Below are positions 1-9,528 of a stretch of 64,000 bases of DNA, piece after piece. Each line of letters starts with the position of its first letter. The first letter of the stretch is position 1. The stretch is from CAVRAW01 sp963716135. GTDB taxonomy: Bacteria; Planctomycetota; Planctomycetia; Pirellulales; JADZDJ01. The notes below the pieces were generated by a model. It was given only the letters and a program-made list of their open reading frames with translations. It was not told where the DNA came from and made no database searches. The DNA lies in contig OY970289.1 of NCBI GenBank assembly GCA_963716135.1, positions 682,001 to 746,000 of the forward strand, given 5' to 3'. The translations under genes and the position numbers were made by a program.

Positions 1-1334
1 TCCATCGTTTTCGCCAGGCTATCCACCGGGCTGTGCGTGAACACGTCGGCCACCTTGCCGCCGCCCGAGGCAATGCCGTGCTCTTCCATCTCCTGCTTGA
101 AGCCGGCCCAATCCAATTGCAAATTCCGCTCCGCGCCGATCTGCTCCAAAAGCTCCGGCGGAAAACCATGCGTGGTGTACAAATCCGCCGCCTCCTTGCC
201 CGCGATCAGCGCGCGCCCTTCCTTTTGCATCGAGTCGAACAGCCGATCGATCCGATTCAACCCGCTGTCGATCGTGCCCAGGAAATTCTCTTCCTCGGCG
301 CGAATCATCTTCGATACCCGATCGACCGTCGTCTTCAATTCCGGATACGGCTGGCTCATCGCCTGCGCCACCGTCCCCACCAGTTGATTCAAAAACGGCT
401 TGCGCACCCCCATCTGATGCCCGTCCAGCACCGCCCGCCGCAAGAGCCGCTTGATCACGTACCCCTGCTTCTTCGGCCCCGGCGCCACTTCTTCATGGAT
501 GGCAAAGGTGCAAGCACGCACATGGTCCGCAATCCGCCGCATCCGCCGGCCGTCGTCGCTCGTCGGGTCGTATTTCTTCCCGCACACCTGCGCCGCCGCC
601 TCGACCAGCGGCCGCAAAATGTCGATGTGAAAATTCGTGTCGACGTTCTGCATCACCGCCGCCATCCGCTCCAAACCCATGCCCGTGTCGATATTCTTGC
701 TCGGCAGCGGCCGCAAATTATTCGGCGGATTTCCTACCCGATTGAATTGCGTAAACACCAGGTTCCAGACTTCCACCTCGCCCCCGTCGGGCGTTTTCGC
801 AAATATCTCGCTGCACGGCCCGCACACGCCATCCGGCCCCTTGCTGGGCGCCCCGGCCGGCCAGAAATTGTCATCCTCCCCCATCCGCTGAATTCTCACC
901 TCCGGCACCTTGATCTCGTCGCGCCAAATGTTGTACGCCTCATCGTCGTCCAGATACACCGAAACGCCCAGGCGCTCCGCCGGAATGCCCATCCACTTCT
1001 TGTCGGTCAGGAATTCCCACGCCCAGCCAATCGCCTCGCGCTTGAAGTAATCGCCGAAGCTGAAGTTGCCCAGCATCTCGAAAAACGTGTGGTGATAAGC
1101 CGTCCGCCCCACGTTATCGATATCCCCCGTGCGCAAGCACTTCTGGCAAGTCGTGGCCCGCGTAAACTCCAGCTTGCACTTCCCCAGAAAGTGATCCTTG
1201 AACTGGTTCATCCCCGCCGGCGTGAACAGCACCGAAGGATCCCACCGCGGCACCAACACGTCGCTGGGCCGCCGCACGCACTTCTTCGTCTCAAAGAACG
1301 CGAGATACTTCTCGCGAATTTCGTCAGTTTTCAT
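1..1334 (-). CDS. alaS: Alanyl-tRNA synthetase, N-terminal half (cut by window edge)
   Basis: Cytoplasmic class II enzyme that charges tRNA-Ala. The visible 444 codons begin MKTDEIREKYLAFFETKKC and include the class II signature around FTPAGMNQFKDHFLG, the ATP-site region GVCGPCSEIF and the block MGLERMAAVMQNVDTNF, all characteristic of AlaRS. The family is usually about 870-900 residues, so roughly the second half (end of the catalytic domain, editing domain and C-Ala) lies left of the window. The only suitable ATG is at 1334, and no strong ribosome site is visible. It is co-oriented with recA, but a terminator separates them, so it probably has its own promoter. Identity is secure. Confidence 0.97.
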   Translation of the reverse strand, partial: MKTDEIREKYLAFFETKKCVRRPSDVLVPRWDPSVLFTPAGMNQFKDHFLGKCKLEFTRATTCQKCLRTGDIDNVGRTAYHHTFFEMLGNFSFGDYFKREAIGWAWEFLTDKKWMGIPAERLGVSVYLDDDEAYNIWRDEIKVPEVRIQRMGEDDNFWPAGAPSKGPDGVCGPCSEIFAKTPDGGEVEVWNLVFTQFNRVGNPPNNLRPLPSKNIDTGMGLERMAAVMQNVDTNFHIDILRPLVEAAAQVCGKKYDPTSDDGRRMRRIADHVRACTFAIHEEVAPGPKKQGYVIKRLLRRAVLDGHQMGVRKPFLNQLVGTVAQAMSQPYPELKTTVDRVSKMIRAEEENFLGTIDSGLNRIDRLFDSMQKEGRALIAGKEAADLYTTHGFPPELLEQIGAERNLQLDWAGFKQEMEEHGIASGGGKVADVFTHSPVDSLAKTM

Positions 1335-1356
1335 GGAATCAACACGCCATCGATAG

Positions 1357-1377
1357 CCGGAGGCGAACCGCCTCCGG
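1357..1377 (-). promoter_or_regulatory. Perfect 9-bp GC-rich hairpin in the alaS 5' leader
   Basis: CCGGAGGCG and its exact complement are separated by a 3-nt loop, 22 bp upstream of the alaS ATG. No U-run follows, so it is not a standard terminator. It could be a leader structure affecting alaS translation or a chance GC-rich palindrome. Confidence 0.35.
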
Positions 1378-1470
1378 AGAATCGCCAAAAAATGTTGCAG
1401 TCAGCAATCGGCCCATCATATCCGTCTCTCCAAAGACCGACTAGGCGGCCATTCGAAGTGCCCGCCGCGC

Positions 1471-1502
1471 AAAAAAAGCCCAGGGGTTGCACCCCCTGGG
1501 CT
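1471..1502 (-). terminator. Rho-independent terminator of recA
   Basis: Read on the minus strand, a 9-bp GC-rich stem (GCCCAGGGG pairing with CCCCTGGGC, 6-nt loop) is followed directly by seven Ts, about 40 bp after the recA stop codon. Position and shape are classic. Confidence 0.9.
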
Positions 1503-1541
1503 CGCGCGGCCAAGAGATTTCCAATGACTTGTTCTGTGTGC

Positions 1542-2678
1542 CTATTCTTCCGCGCCGCCGGCGGCAATCGCCACCACCGCGGTAATTCCCGCCGCCAGAA
1601 TCTTCTCGCGCAGCTCCTCCGTGATCTTCGGGTTCTCCGCCAAAAACTGCCGCACCTTCTCGCGCCCCTGACCCAAATGCGTTTCGCCGTATTTGAACCA
1701 CGCGCCGCTGCGGATGACCAGTTTCTGATTCATCGCCAAATCCAGCACGTCCCCTTCGTAGCTGATCCCGTTGGCGTGCATCATGTCGAACTCCGCCACG
1801 CGAAACGGCGGAGCAACCTTGTTCTTCACCACTTTGGCCCGCACGCGCTGCCCGATCACTTCCTCGCCGTCCTTCAACTGCCCAATCCGCCGCACGTCGA
1901 TCCGGCATGAGGAATAAAACTTCAGCGCCCGGCCTCCCGGCGTGGTTTCTGGATTGCCGAACATCACGCCAATCTTCTCCCGAATCTGATTGATGAAGAT
2001 CACGCACGTCTTGCTCTTGGAAATCGCCCCAGTCAGCTTGCGCATCGCCTGACTCATCAGCCGGGCTTGCAAACCGACGTGCGAATCCCCCATTTCCCCA
2101 TCCAATTCCTTCTGCGGCACCAAGGCAGCCACCGAATCGATCACGATGATATCCACCGCGTTGCTCTTGATCAGCATCTCGGTAATGTTCATCGCTTCTT
2201 CGCCGCTACCCGGCTGGCTCACCAAAAGCGTCTCCAAATCGACGCCCAACTTCTTCGCCCAAGTCGGATCCAGCGCATGCTCGGCATCGATGAACGCCGC
2301 AATACCCCCTGCGCACTGCGCCTGCGCCACGGCATGCAACGCCAGCGTGGTCTTCCCGCTCGATTCAGGACCAAAAATTTCGATGACGCGTCCCTTGGGC
2401 AAGCCCACGCCCCCCAGCGCCAGGTCCAACGACAAGCTGCCGGTCGGAATTCCCTGCACCCGCGCCGTCGCCCCTTCGGCGGCCCCCAGCGCCATGATCG
2501 ACCCCTCGCCAAACGTCTTCTCAATCTGCGCGATGGTGGTCTTCAACTGCGGATGCTCAGCCAGCACATCGTGCCCCCCTGAAGCAGATGAACCTGCCTT
2601 GCCTTTTCCATCCGCCGATTTCGAAGGTACCGATTCTTTCTTTGCCATGCGATTGTTCGTTTTAACAGCCGTGACCAT
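1542..2678 (-). CDS. recA: Recombinase RecA
   Basis: DNA-dependent ATPase for homologous recombination and for activating LexA-type repressors. The Walker A motif GPESSGKTT, the core LVSQPGSGEEAMNITEML, the L1/L2 region (SAALVPQKELDGEMGDSHVG-like, NQIREKIGVMFGNPETTPGG) and the C-terminal lid are all present, and the length is normal. The start is ambiguous. The ATG at 2690 has AAAGG directly abutting it, the ATG at 2678 has AAAGGA 11 nt upstream, and an ATG at 2648 (MAKKES) gives a typical RecA N-terminus but has no ribosome site; 2678 is chosen. It is monocistronic, with a strong terminator, and a 16-bp near-palindrome lies about 180 bp upstream. Confidence 0.96.
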   Translation of the reverse strand: MVTAVKTNNRMAKKESVPSKSADGKGKAGSSASGGHDVLAEHPQLKTTIAQIEKTFGEGSIMALGAAEGATARVQGIPTGSLSLDLALGGVGLPKGRVIEIFGPESSGKTTLALHAVAQAQCAGGIAAFIDAEHALDPTWAKKLGVDLETLLVSQPGSGEEAMNITEMLIKSNAVDIIVIDSVAALVPQKELDGEMGDSHVGLQARLMSQAMRKLTGAISKSKTCVIFINQIREKIGVMFGNPETTPGGRALKFYSSCRIDVRRIGQLKDGEEVIGQRVRAKVVKNKVAPPFRVAEFDMMHANGISYEGDVLDLAMNQKLVIRSGAWFKYGETHLGQGREKVRQFLAENPKITEELREKILAAGITAVVAIAAGGAEE

Positions 2679-2859
2679 GAAAGTTTCCATCCTTTATCCC
2701 GCAGAAGCCCCGAATGTGCAAGCTAGCTCCAAGCGTCCGCGGTTCGCCCAGGCCTGCAAGATTTAATTCCAATCTACCCCATTACTGAACACGTGGACAG
2801 TATATCGGTCGATGCCGATTCGATCAAGTAGATTTTCCTCGGCGCGAAAAATCCTGCCC

Positions 2860-2875
2860 TGTACACTAGTGAACA
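2860..2875. promoter_or_regulatory. Near-palindrome upstream of recA (possible operator)
   Basis: TGTACACTAGTGAACA is a 16-bp inverted repeat with one mismatched pair. It lies in the otherwise empty 330-bp region upstream of recA, about 180 bp before the start. It could be an SOS operator, but I do not know the LexA motif of this lineage, and the distance is long for direct repression. Confidence 0.25.
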
Positions 2876-3008
2876 AGCAAAAAATCCGGCGCAAATTCGC
2901 AAGCTTATCCGCAGCAATTCCCGCCGCCCCCCTCTGCGCCCACCCCAATTTGACGTGCCCATCCGCAATTCGTGCCTGGCCTGCCGCCCGCCTGCAAATG
3001 CGTTGCGC

Positions 3009-3324
3009 TTACGGCAGCGAATACAGATCAATTCCCTGCCGCTTCAGCTTCCCCTGTTCCACCAGTGCCTCCCACACCGCGCGGAAACTGATCGGGGGGC
3101 GCAATACCAGCGATCGTCGATTTCTGCCCCGAACTCATCGGCCCGCGTCCAATTCGAGATTCGTGATCCAATAGCGTCAACTTCCAGCGCTTTTTGAACG
3201 CGTTCCGCGCCGATTTAAGGACTTCCGGCGTAATCGCACCTGCCGACGAACTTGCACCGTGTGCCGACGACGACGCTGCAGGCAATCCCGCAGGCGGCGA
3301 CGTTTGTGATTGCTCTTCAGCCAC
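3009..3324 (-). pseudogene. Small conserved-looking protein, frame interrupted by one base
   Basis: A GTG start at 3324 has a good ribosome site (AGGAG, 8-nt spacer). The first frame reads through a low-complexity Ser/Ala stretch into SARNAFKKRWKLTLLDHESR and GQKSTIAGIAPPDQFP. It then degenerates into Gly-rich nonsense, while the +1 frame continues naturally as RAVWEALVEQGKLKRQGIDL and stops at 3009. One extra base near 3090-3105 explains this. The joined product would be about 105 residues, soluble and basic. I do not recognise its function. It could be a real mutation or a sequencing error. Confidence 0.55.
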
Positions 3325-3359
3325 GATCAAAACTCCTGATATTGCCAACGAATTAAATG

Positions 3360-3935
3360 CTATCCCTCAAATGCCGCGTGCGACAAAACGTCGTACGTCG
3401 GCCCCTCGCGCGAAAGCGTGCTGGAAAAAACGGTGACAGAATCGACCGTCATCCCCCCGGCATCGAACTCGGCATGCTTTTTCAGCAAGCCCGATAGCTC
3501 TTCGAGGCCCCCGCGGCTGCTTTCGCGCACCCGCCCCAGCGTGATGTGTCCCGTAAACCGCCGATGCTCTTTGGGAAATCCCAACGGCTCCAACAACCGC
3601 TCCACCGCCTGGAATAGCAATTCCATCTGCTCCGCCCCGTCGCTCACGCCCAACCACAGCGTGCGCGGATGCGAAACGGCCGGAAACGCCCCCACCCCCT
3701 GCGCCACAATTTCAAACGGCGAAAACGGCCCCACCGCCTCCTGCACCGCGCGGCAAATCTCGTTGGTGCGCTCCGCCGCCACGTCCCCCAGGAACTTCAG
3801 CGTGTAATGCAGGTTGGCCCCCTTGGTCCATGTAACCTTGGCCTGCGCTACTTTTATCCGCTCGATCAGCCGCACCGCCGAAGACCGCACCTCCGGCGTA
3901 ATCTCCACGGCCACAAACGTTCGCAGCGGCTGCAT
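3360..3935 (-). CDS. thpR: RNA 2',3'-cyclic phosphodiesterase (LigT/ThpR family)
   Basis: The 2H phosphoesterase fold is recognised by two H-x-T-L motifs, HYTL at residues 43-46 and HITL at 130-133, spaced as in the family. The length of 191 residues is normal. These enzymes open 2',3'-cyclic phosphate termini of RNA such as tRNA halves in the cytoplasm. The start MQPLRTFVAVE aligns with the family N-terminus. It is oriented with the upstream kinase gene but separated from it by 78 bp containing an octamer repeat. Confidence 0.9.
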   Translation of the reverse strand: MQPLRTFVAVEITPEVRSSAVRLIERIKVAQAKVTWTKGANLHYTLKFLGDVAAERTNEICRAVQEAVGPFSPFEIVAQGVGAFPAVSHPRTLWLGVSDGAEQMELLFQAVERLLEPLGFPKEHRRFTGHITLGRVRESSRGGLEELSGLLKKHAEFDAGGMTVDSVTVFSSTLSREGPTYDVLSHAAFEG

Positions 3936-3977
3936 CGACCCCTCCCTGCTTTCCTGCCGTCCTTCCTAATCTGCCGA

Positions 3978-4001
3978 CTCCGTGTCTCCGTGCCTCCGTG
4001 G
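3978..4001. repeat. Three imperfect octamers (CTCCGTGN)
   Basis: CTCCGTGT, CTCCGTGC and CTCCGTGG stand head to tail between the kinase and thpR genes. They belong to the dispersed unit-length repeats described in the findings. Confidence 0.7.
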
Positions 4002-4013
4002 TAAATTGCGGGC

Positions 4014-4916
4014 TCAAAAACTCAGCATCTTCCGATATTCTTCCATCCGCCGCTCCAAATCCGCCCGCTCGATCCCTTTCAGCCGGTCCAGCGAGAAATC
4101 CTCGACCGCGAAACTGGCCGTCAGCACGCCATAAGCCATCGCTTCCTTCAGCGTGCGCGGATCGAAGCTGTCTTTCTCGGCCAGATACCCCATCATCCCC
4201 CCGGCAAAGCTGTCCCCCGCCCCGGTCGGATCGACCACCTGCGGCGTCGGATAAGCGGGCATCACGTACGTCTCGTGCTCGCTGAAGAACATCGCCCCAT
4301 GCTCCCCCTTCTTAATCACCACGAACTTCGGCCCCAGCTTCAAAATTTTCTTCCCAGCCCTCACCAGATTTTCGTCATCCGTCAACAGTTTGGCCTCGGC
4401 ATCGTTAATCACCAGGCCATCGATCCGCTTCAGCAACTGCATCAGCTCATCGTGCTGAATGTTGATCCACAAATCCATCGTGTCAGCCACGGTCAGCATC
4501 GCCTCGGGCACCTGATCCAACACTTTCATCTGCAGCACCGGCGAACCGTTGGCCAAAAACAAAAACTTGCTGGTGCGATATTCCTTCGGCAGCACCGGAT
4601 TGAAATCGCCGAACACGTTCAAATGCACTTCCAGCGTTTCGCGATCGTTCATGTTCGGCTGATACTTCCCCGTCCAGCGAAACGTCTTGCCCCCCTTCAC
4701 CACGTGCAGCCCGGCGGTATCGATGCCGCGTTTTTTCAAAAGCTCGGTATGCTCCCCCGGCCAATCCTCGCCGACCACGCCCACCAGCTTCACCGGCGAA
4801 AAATAGCTGGCCGAGTACGAAAAGAACACGGCCGCCCCTCCCAGCACGTTGTCGCGCCGAGCCGTGGGAGTTTCCACGCTATCCAGGGCCACCGAACCGA
4901 CCACCAACAGCGGCAT
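4014..4916 (-). CDS. PfkB-family carbohydrate/nucleoside kinase
   Basis: Ribokinase-fold sugar or nucleoside kinase. The N-terminal glycine-rich strand (LLVVGSVALDSVETP), the LGGAAVFFS segment and the C-terminal PfkB signature DPTGAGDSFAGG with its catalytic Asp are present, and the length of about 300 residues is typical. The start MPLLVVG at 4916 is preceded by AAGGA with a suitable spacer; the longer upstream frame lacks this support. The substrate cannot be read from sequence; adenosine-kinase-like planctomycete proteins look similar. Neighbours give no operon clue. Confidence 0.85.
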   Translation of the reverse strand: MPLLVVGSVALDSVETPTARRDNVLGGAAVFFSYSASYFSPVKLVGVVGEDWPGEHTELLKKRGIDTAGLHVVKGGKTFRWTGKYQPNMNDRETLEVHLNVFGDFNPVLPKEYRTSKFLFLANGSPVLQMKVLDQVPEAMLTVADTMDLWINIQHDELMQLLKRIDGLVINDAEAKLLTDDENLVRAGKKILKLGPKFVVIKKGEHGAMFFSEHETYVMPAYPTPQVVDPTGAGDSFAGGMMGYLAEKDSFDPRTLKEAMAYGVLTASFAVEDFSLDRLKGIERADLERRMEEYRKMLSF

Positions 4917-5019
4917 TGTTATATTCCTTGCTGATCTTGCAGTTTCCCGCGAACCGTCGCATTGTAAATACAATCAACGCCAGTTAGTAGGCACTCACCC
5001 GTTCACCATTTCACCTCTT

Positions 5020-5050
5020 CATTCCCCATTCCGCACTCCCCATTCCCCAT
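5020..5050. repeat. Heptamer array (CATTCCC type)
   Basis: CATTCCC, CATTCCG, CACTCCC and CATTCCC run head to tail in the divergent region between the kinase and the MOSC gene, ending 9 bp before the MOSC ATG. Confidence 0.75.
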
Positions 5051-5059
5051 TTGCTGACA

Positions 5060-5554
5060 ATGTTCACCGGCACCCTAGAAGCCATCTTCATCGGCCCTAC
5101 CAAGGGAAATCCGATGCAGCAGGTCGATCAGGTCGAAGCCGTGGCCGGCGCGGGCTTGGAGGGCGACCGCCACTCCATCGGCAAAGGCACCTTCTCCAGA
5201 GCCCGCAGCGCAAGCAAGGAAAGCGGTGACTCCATTGCCCCCGACCGCCAGGTCACCCTCATCGAAGCAGAGGCATTAGAAGCCGCCCAGCGCGACTACG
5301 ATCTAAGAATCGAGCCCCACCAACCCCGCCGCAATTTGCTAGTCCGCGGCGTGCCCTTGAACCATTTGGTCGGCCGCGAATTCCAAATCGGTTCGGTCCG
5401 CCTCCGCGGCATCAAACTCTGCGAACCCTGCGGCCACCTAGAAAAAATGACCGTCCCCGGTATTCAAGCCTCCCTCCACCACCGCGGCGGCCTCCGCGCC
5501 GAAATCCTCACCAGCGGCACCCTCCACCCCGGCGACGTTGTGCGACCAGCGTAA
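5060..5554 (+). CDS. MOSC-domain protein
   Basis: A 164-residue stand-alone MOSC (molybdenum cofactor sulfurase C-terminal) domain. Evidence is the early GLEGDRH motif, the DRQVTLIEAEALEA segment, NLLVRGVPLNHLVGREFQIG, and the conserved cysteine region LCEPCGHLEK followed by HHRGGLRAEIL. MOSC proteins bind molybdenum cofactor or sulfur and are often involved in detoxifying N-hydroxylated compounds. The exact substrate is unknown. The ATG at 5060 was chosen over 5051 because the MFTGTLEAIFIG start fits the family; no strong ribosome site is visible. A Mo-hydroxylase lies elsewhere in the window, but no direct link is shown. Confidence 0.88.
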   Translation: MFTGTLEAIFIGPTKGNPMQQVDQVEAVAGAGLEGDRHSIGKGTFSRARSASKESGDSIAPDRQVTLIEAEALEAAQRDYDLRIEPHQPRRNLLVRGVPLNHLVGREFQIGSVRLRGIKLCEPCGHLEKMTVPGIQASLHHRGGLRAEILTSGTLHPGDVVRPA

Positions 5555-5556
5555 CT

Positions 5557-5697
5557 CACCGCCGAGGCGCAAAGCCGCCGAGGCAAGAAGAGGAGAAGAG
5601 CAGAAAAGGAGAAGATGAGAGACAACACATCTCCTCTTCTGCTCTTCTCATTTTCTCCTCTTCTAAACCTTTTCTCCGCGCCTCCGCGTCTCGGCGG
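5557..5697. repeat. Octamer arrays arranged as a long imperfect inverted repeat
   Basis: The left arm has AGAAGAGG-type octamers (5586-5621) and the right arm TTCTCCTC-type octamers (about 5629-5668). The outer arms are CCGCCGAGG (left) and CTCCGCGCCTCCGCGT/CTCGGCGG (right). Together they can fold into a long hairpin between the convergent MOSC and glnS genes. It may act as a bidirectional transcription barrier, but no clear U-tract is present. Confidence 0.65.
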
Positions 5698-5703
5698 TTC
5701 AAT

Positions 5704-7419
<1,716 letters not shown>

Positions 7420-7755
7420 CTAGGTCCCTCTTGGAGGCAAGAACCACTCTTTCCGCTCTGCCACAGATATAAGATGCCCAATTGTAACAGGATACTTCCC
7501 ATGATCCTTTAAGAGTTCTCTCAACCATTTGGGCTTGTAGATGATTCCAGAACCTTCCGGACCAAAATGCTTATGAAATTCGAGCCCCGAAAAATCAACT
7601 TGAAATCTTTTCGCGAATTCTTCCAAGAGCTCTGCAGCGTCGTCACCGGTCACGCCCAAATCCTCCTCCAACCGCGCATCGAGCCTACACTTCCGGTACG
7701 GAGTAATACAAAATCGTGCGATCATTAACCGGACTTGCCTTTCCAGTCGAGACAC
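7420..7755 (-). CDS. DUF1493-type small protein (acyl-carrier-like)
   Basis: A 111-residue protein matching my memory of DUF1493: a helical N-terminus, then the RLEEDLGVTGDDAAELLEEF segment (resembling the carrier-protein helix region), KRFQVDFSGLEFHKHFGPEG and a C-terminal helix. The GTG start at 7755 follows a strong GGAGG-type ribosome site. It sits between gltX (17 bp upstream) and glnS (directly adjacent), so all three are probably co-transcribed. Molecular function is unknown for the family. The usual carrier-protein phosphopantetheine Ser is not evident, since the DSL motif is absent. Confidence 0.8.
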   Translation of the reverse strand: MSRLERQVRLMIARFCITPYRKCRLDARLEEDLGVTGDDAAELLEEFAKRFQVDFSGLEFHKHFGPEGSGIIYKPKWLRELLKDHGKYPVTIGHLISVAERKEWFLPPRGT

Positions 7756-7773
7756 AACTCCACCTCCGCCAAC

Positions 7774-9384
7774 TTATTGCCGCCCCACCGCCCGCTCAAT
7801 CCGCGCTATCGATTGCTCGCGCCCCAAAATCGCCAACGTATCGAATAACCCGAAGCCGATTCCCTTGCCGGTGAGCGCCATGCGCAGCGGATGGACCAGC
7901 TCGGTGATTTTCCCGCCTCGTTTTTCTATAAGCGTCTTAAGCGCCGCTTCCAGGGCCGCGGGCTCAAACGGCTCAATCGTCGCCAGCGCCTGCTTCACCT
8001 CGCCAAGTAATTCGCGCGCCCCCGGCGTCTGCCGCACGCGCTTTTCAAACACCTGCTCATCGTAAACGAGCTTCTCATCCGACAAAAAGAAATCCGCATA
8101 ATCCAAAATATCGCCGAACACTTTGATCCGATCCCCCGCCGCCTCCACAATCCGCGTCAACTTCTCCCCCACGTCGCACGGCGTCGGATCGGCCGCCACC
8201 AGCCCGGCCCGCTGCAAAAACGGCAAGCACTTCGCCACCTTCTGCTTTACCGGCACTTGCTGCATGTAGCTGTCTTCAAACGACCACAGCTTCTTCGTGT
8301 CGAAACTCGCCGGCGACTTGTTCACCCGCTCCAGCGAAAATTTCTCGATCATCTGCTCGCGCGTGAAAAACTCCGTCTTGTCGTCGTACGACCACCCCAA
8401 CAGCATCAAATAATTGATGATCGCATCCGGCAGGTAGCCGACCTCCTCATAAAAATCGACGATGACCGGGTTAAAAGTCTCAGGCGAAATACCGCCTGTC
8501 TTCTTGTCTGATGTCTCCTTGTCTGATGTCTGATGTCTCGTCAAAGCGGCAATCTCACAGCCATGTTCGAACAGCCGCTTGAACTCCGCATTCTTGAGAT
8601 AGTGCGAAAGCTTCCGCTTGCTCAGCTTATTGCGGCTCCCCGGCTCCGCCACAAACGGCACATGTGCATACTCCGGCAGCGGATACCCTAGCGAGTTAGC
8701 AACAAAAATCTGCCGCGGCGTGTTCGACAGATGCTCCTCGGCCCGAATGACGTGCGAGATTTCAAAATCGAAATCGTCCACCACCGTCGCCAAGTTATAC
8801 AGCGGCGTCCCGTCGGCCCGCTGAATCACATGATCTTGCTCGCGCACCCACTGAAACTCCACGTCCCCACGAATCAGGTCCTTAATCACCAGCGTCCCCT
8901 CATGCGGCATGTTCAACCGCACCACGCCTTTCCGCCCTTCGCTCTCAAACTGCTTCTGTTTGGCCGCAGAATCGGCCATCCACTTCCGGCTATAGATAAA
9001 CGGGCGCTTCTCGGCTTCCGCCGCGGCCCGCTCCGCCTGAATTTCTTCCGTCGTGGCGAAATCTCGATAAGCAAACCCGCCGGCGAGCAACTTATCAATC
9101 GCCGCCTGGTAGCGCTCCCGCCGCTGCGATTGATAATACGGCGCAAACGGCCCACCCACCTCCGGCCCTTCATCCCAATCGATCCCCAACCAGCGGAACC
9201 CGTGCAGAATCGGCGCGAGCGCCTCTTCGACGTTGCGCTCCTGATCGGTATCATCGATCCGCAGCAAGAACTGCCCCCCATGCCGCCGCGCAAACAGCCA
9301 ATTGAACAAGGCCGTGCGCACGCCCCCAATATGCAAATACCCCGTCGGGCTAGGGGCAAACCGTGTCCGAACCGACCGTGGCAT
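7774..9384 (-). CDS. gltX: Glutamyl-tRNA synthetase with an internal repeat-derived insert
   Basis: Class I synthetase for tRNA-Glu. The N-terminus has PSPTGYLHIGGVRTALFNWL (HIGH motif), and NKLSKRKLSHYL is the KMSKS motif. The C-terminal anticodon-binding domain is present, and 536 residues is slightly long. The excess is at about residues 281-295, where Ser-Asp-Lys/Thr-rich sequence encoded by head-to-tail GTCTGAT-like 7/8-mers sits between KRLFEHG and FNPVIVDFYEEVGYLPDAI, which are contiguous or nearly so in relatives as I remember them. The insertion keeps the frame. The start MPRSVRTRFAPSPTG is standard. Confidence 0.96.
   Translation of the reverse strand: MPRSVRTRFAPSPTGYLHIGGVRTALFNWLFARRHGGQFLLRIDDTDQERNVEEALAPILHGFRWLGIDWDEGPEVGGPFAPYYQSQRRERYQAAIDKLLAGGFAYRDFATTEEIQAERAAAEAEKRPFIYSRKWMADSAAKQKQFESEGRKGVVRLNMPHEGTLVIKDLIRGDVEFQWVREQDHVIQRADGTPLYNLATVVDDFDFEISHVIRAEEHLSNTPRQIFVANSLGYPLPEYAHVPFVAEPGSRNKLSKRKLSHYLKNAEFKRLFEHGCEIAALTRHQTSDKETSDKKTGGISPETFNPVIVDFYEEVGYLPDAIINYLMLLGWSYDDKTEFFTREQMIEKFSLERVNKSPASFDTKKLWSFEDSYMQQVPVKQKVAKCLPFLQRAGLVAADPTPCDVGEKLTRIVEAAGDRIKVFGDILDYADFFLSDEKLVYDEQVFEKRVRQTPGARELLGEVKQALATIEPFEPAALEAALKTLIEKRGGKITELVHPLRMALTGKGIGFGLFDTLAILGREQSIARIERAVGRQ
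8498..8541. repeat. 7/8-mer repeat inside gltX
   Basis: On the plus strand, units of the form GTCTGAT, GTCTCCTT and GTCTTCTT are tandemly arrayed for about six copies within the gltX coding sequence, adding a hydrophilic loop to the protein. Confidence 0.75.
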
Positions 9385-9470
9385 GAAGACCGTCCTTAGA
9401 GGGTGAAATCAGAGCAAAAACTCTGTCACCAGCCTACCGGCCCAAAGAAAAATGGGGAATGGGGCTCGGC

Positions 9471-9528
9471 CTATTGGTCATTGGTGCTTGGTCATTCCGC
9501 CTTCCGAATTCCGCCTTCCGCCTTCGCC
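9471..9528. repeat. Heptamer array (TTGGTCA then TTCCGCC units)
   Basis: TTGGTCA/TTGGTGC/TTGGTCA runs directly into TTCCGCC/TTCCGAA/TTCCGCC/TTCCGCC, keeping a 7-bp register across two unit types. It abuts the stop of the next minus-strand gene. Confidence 0.75.

Noticed and set aside
33..1910. Long open frame (625 codons) on the plus strand
   Set aside because: Antisense shadow of alaS and recA; Pro/His/Arg-rich with no family features.
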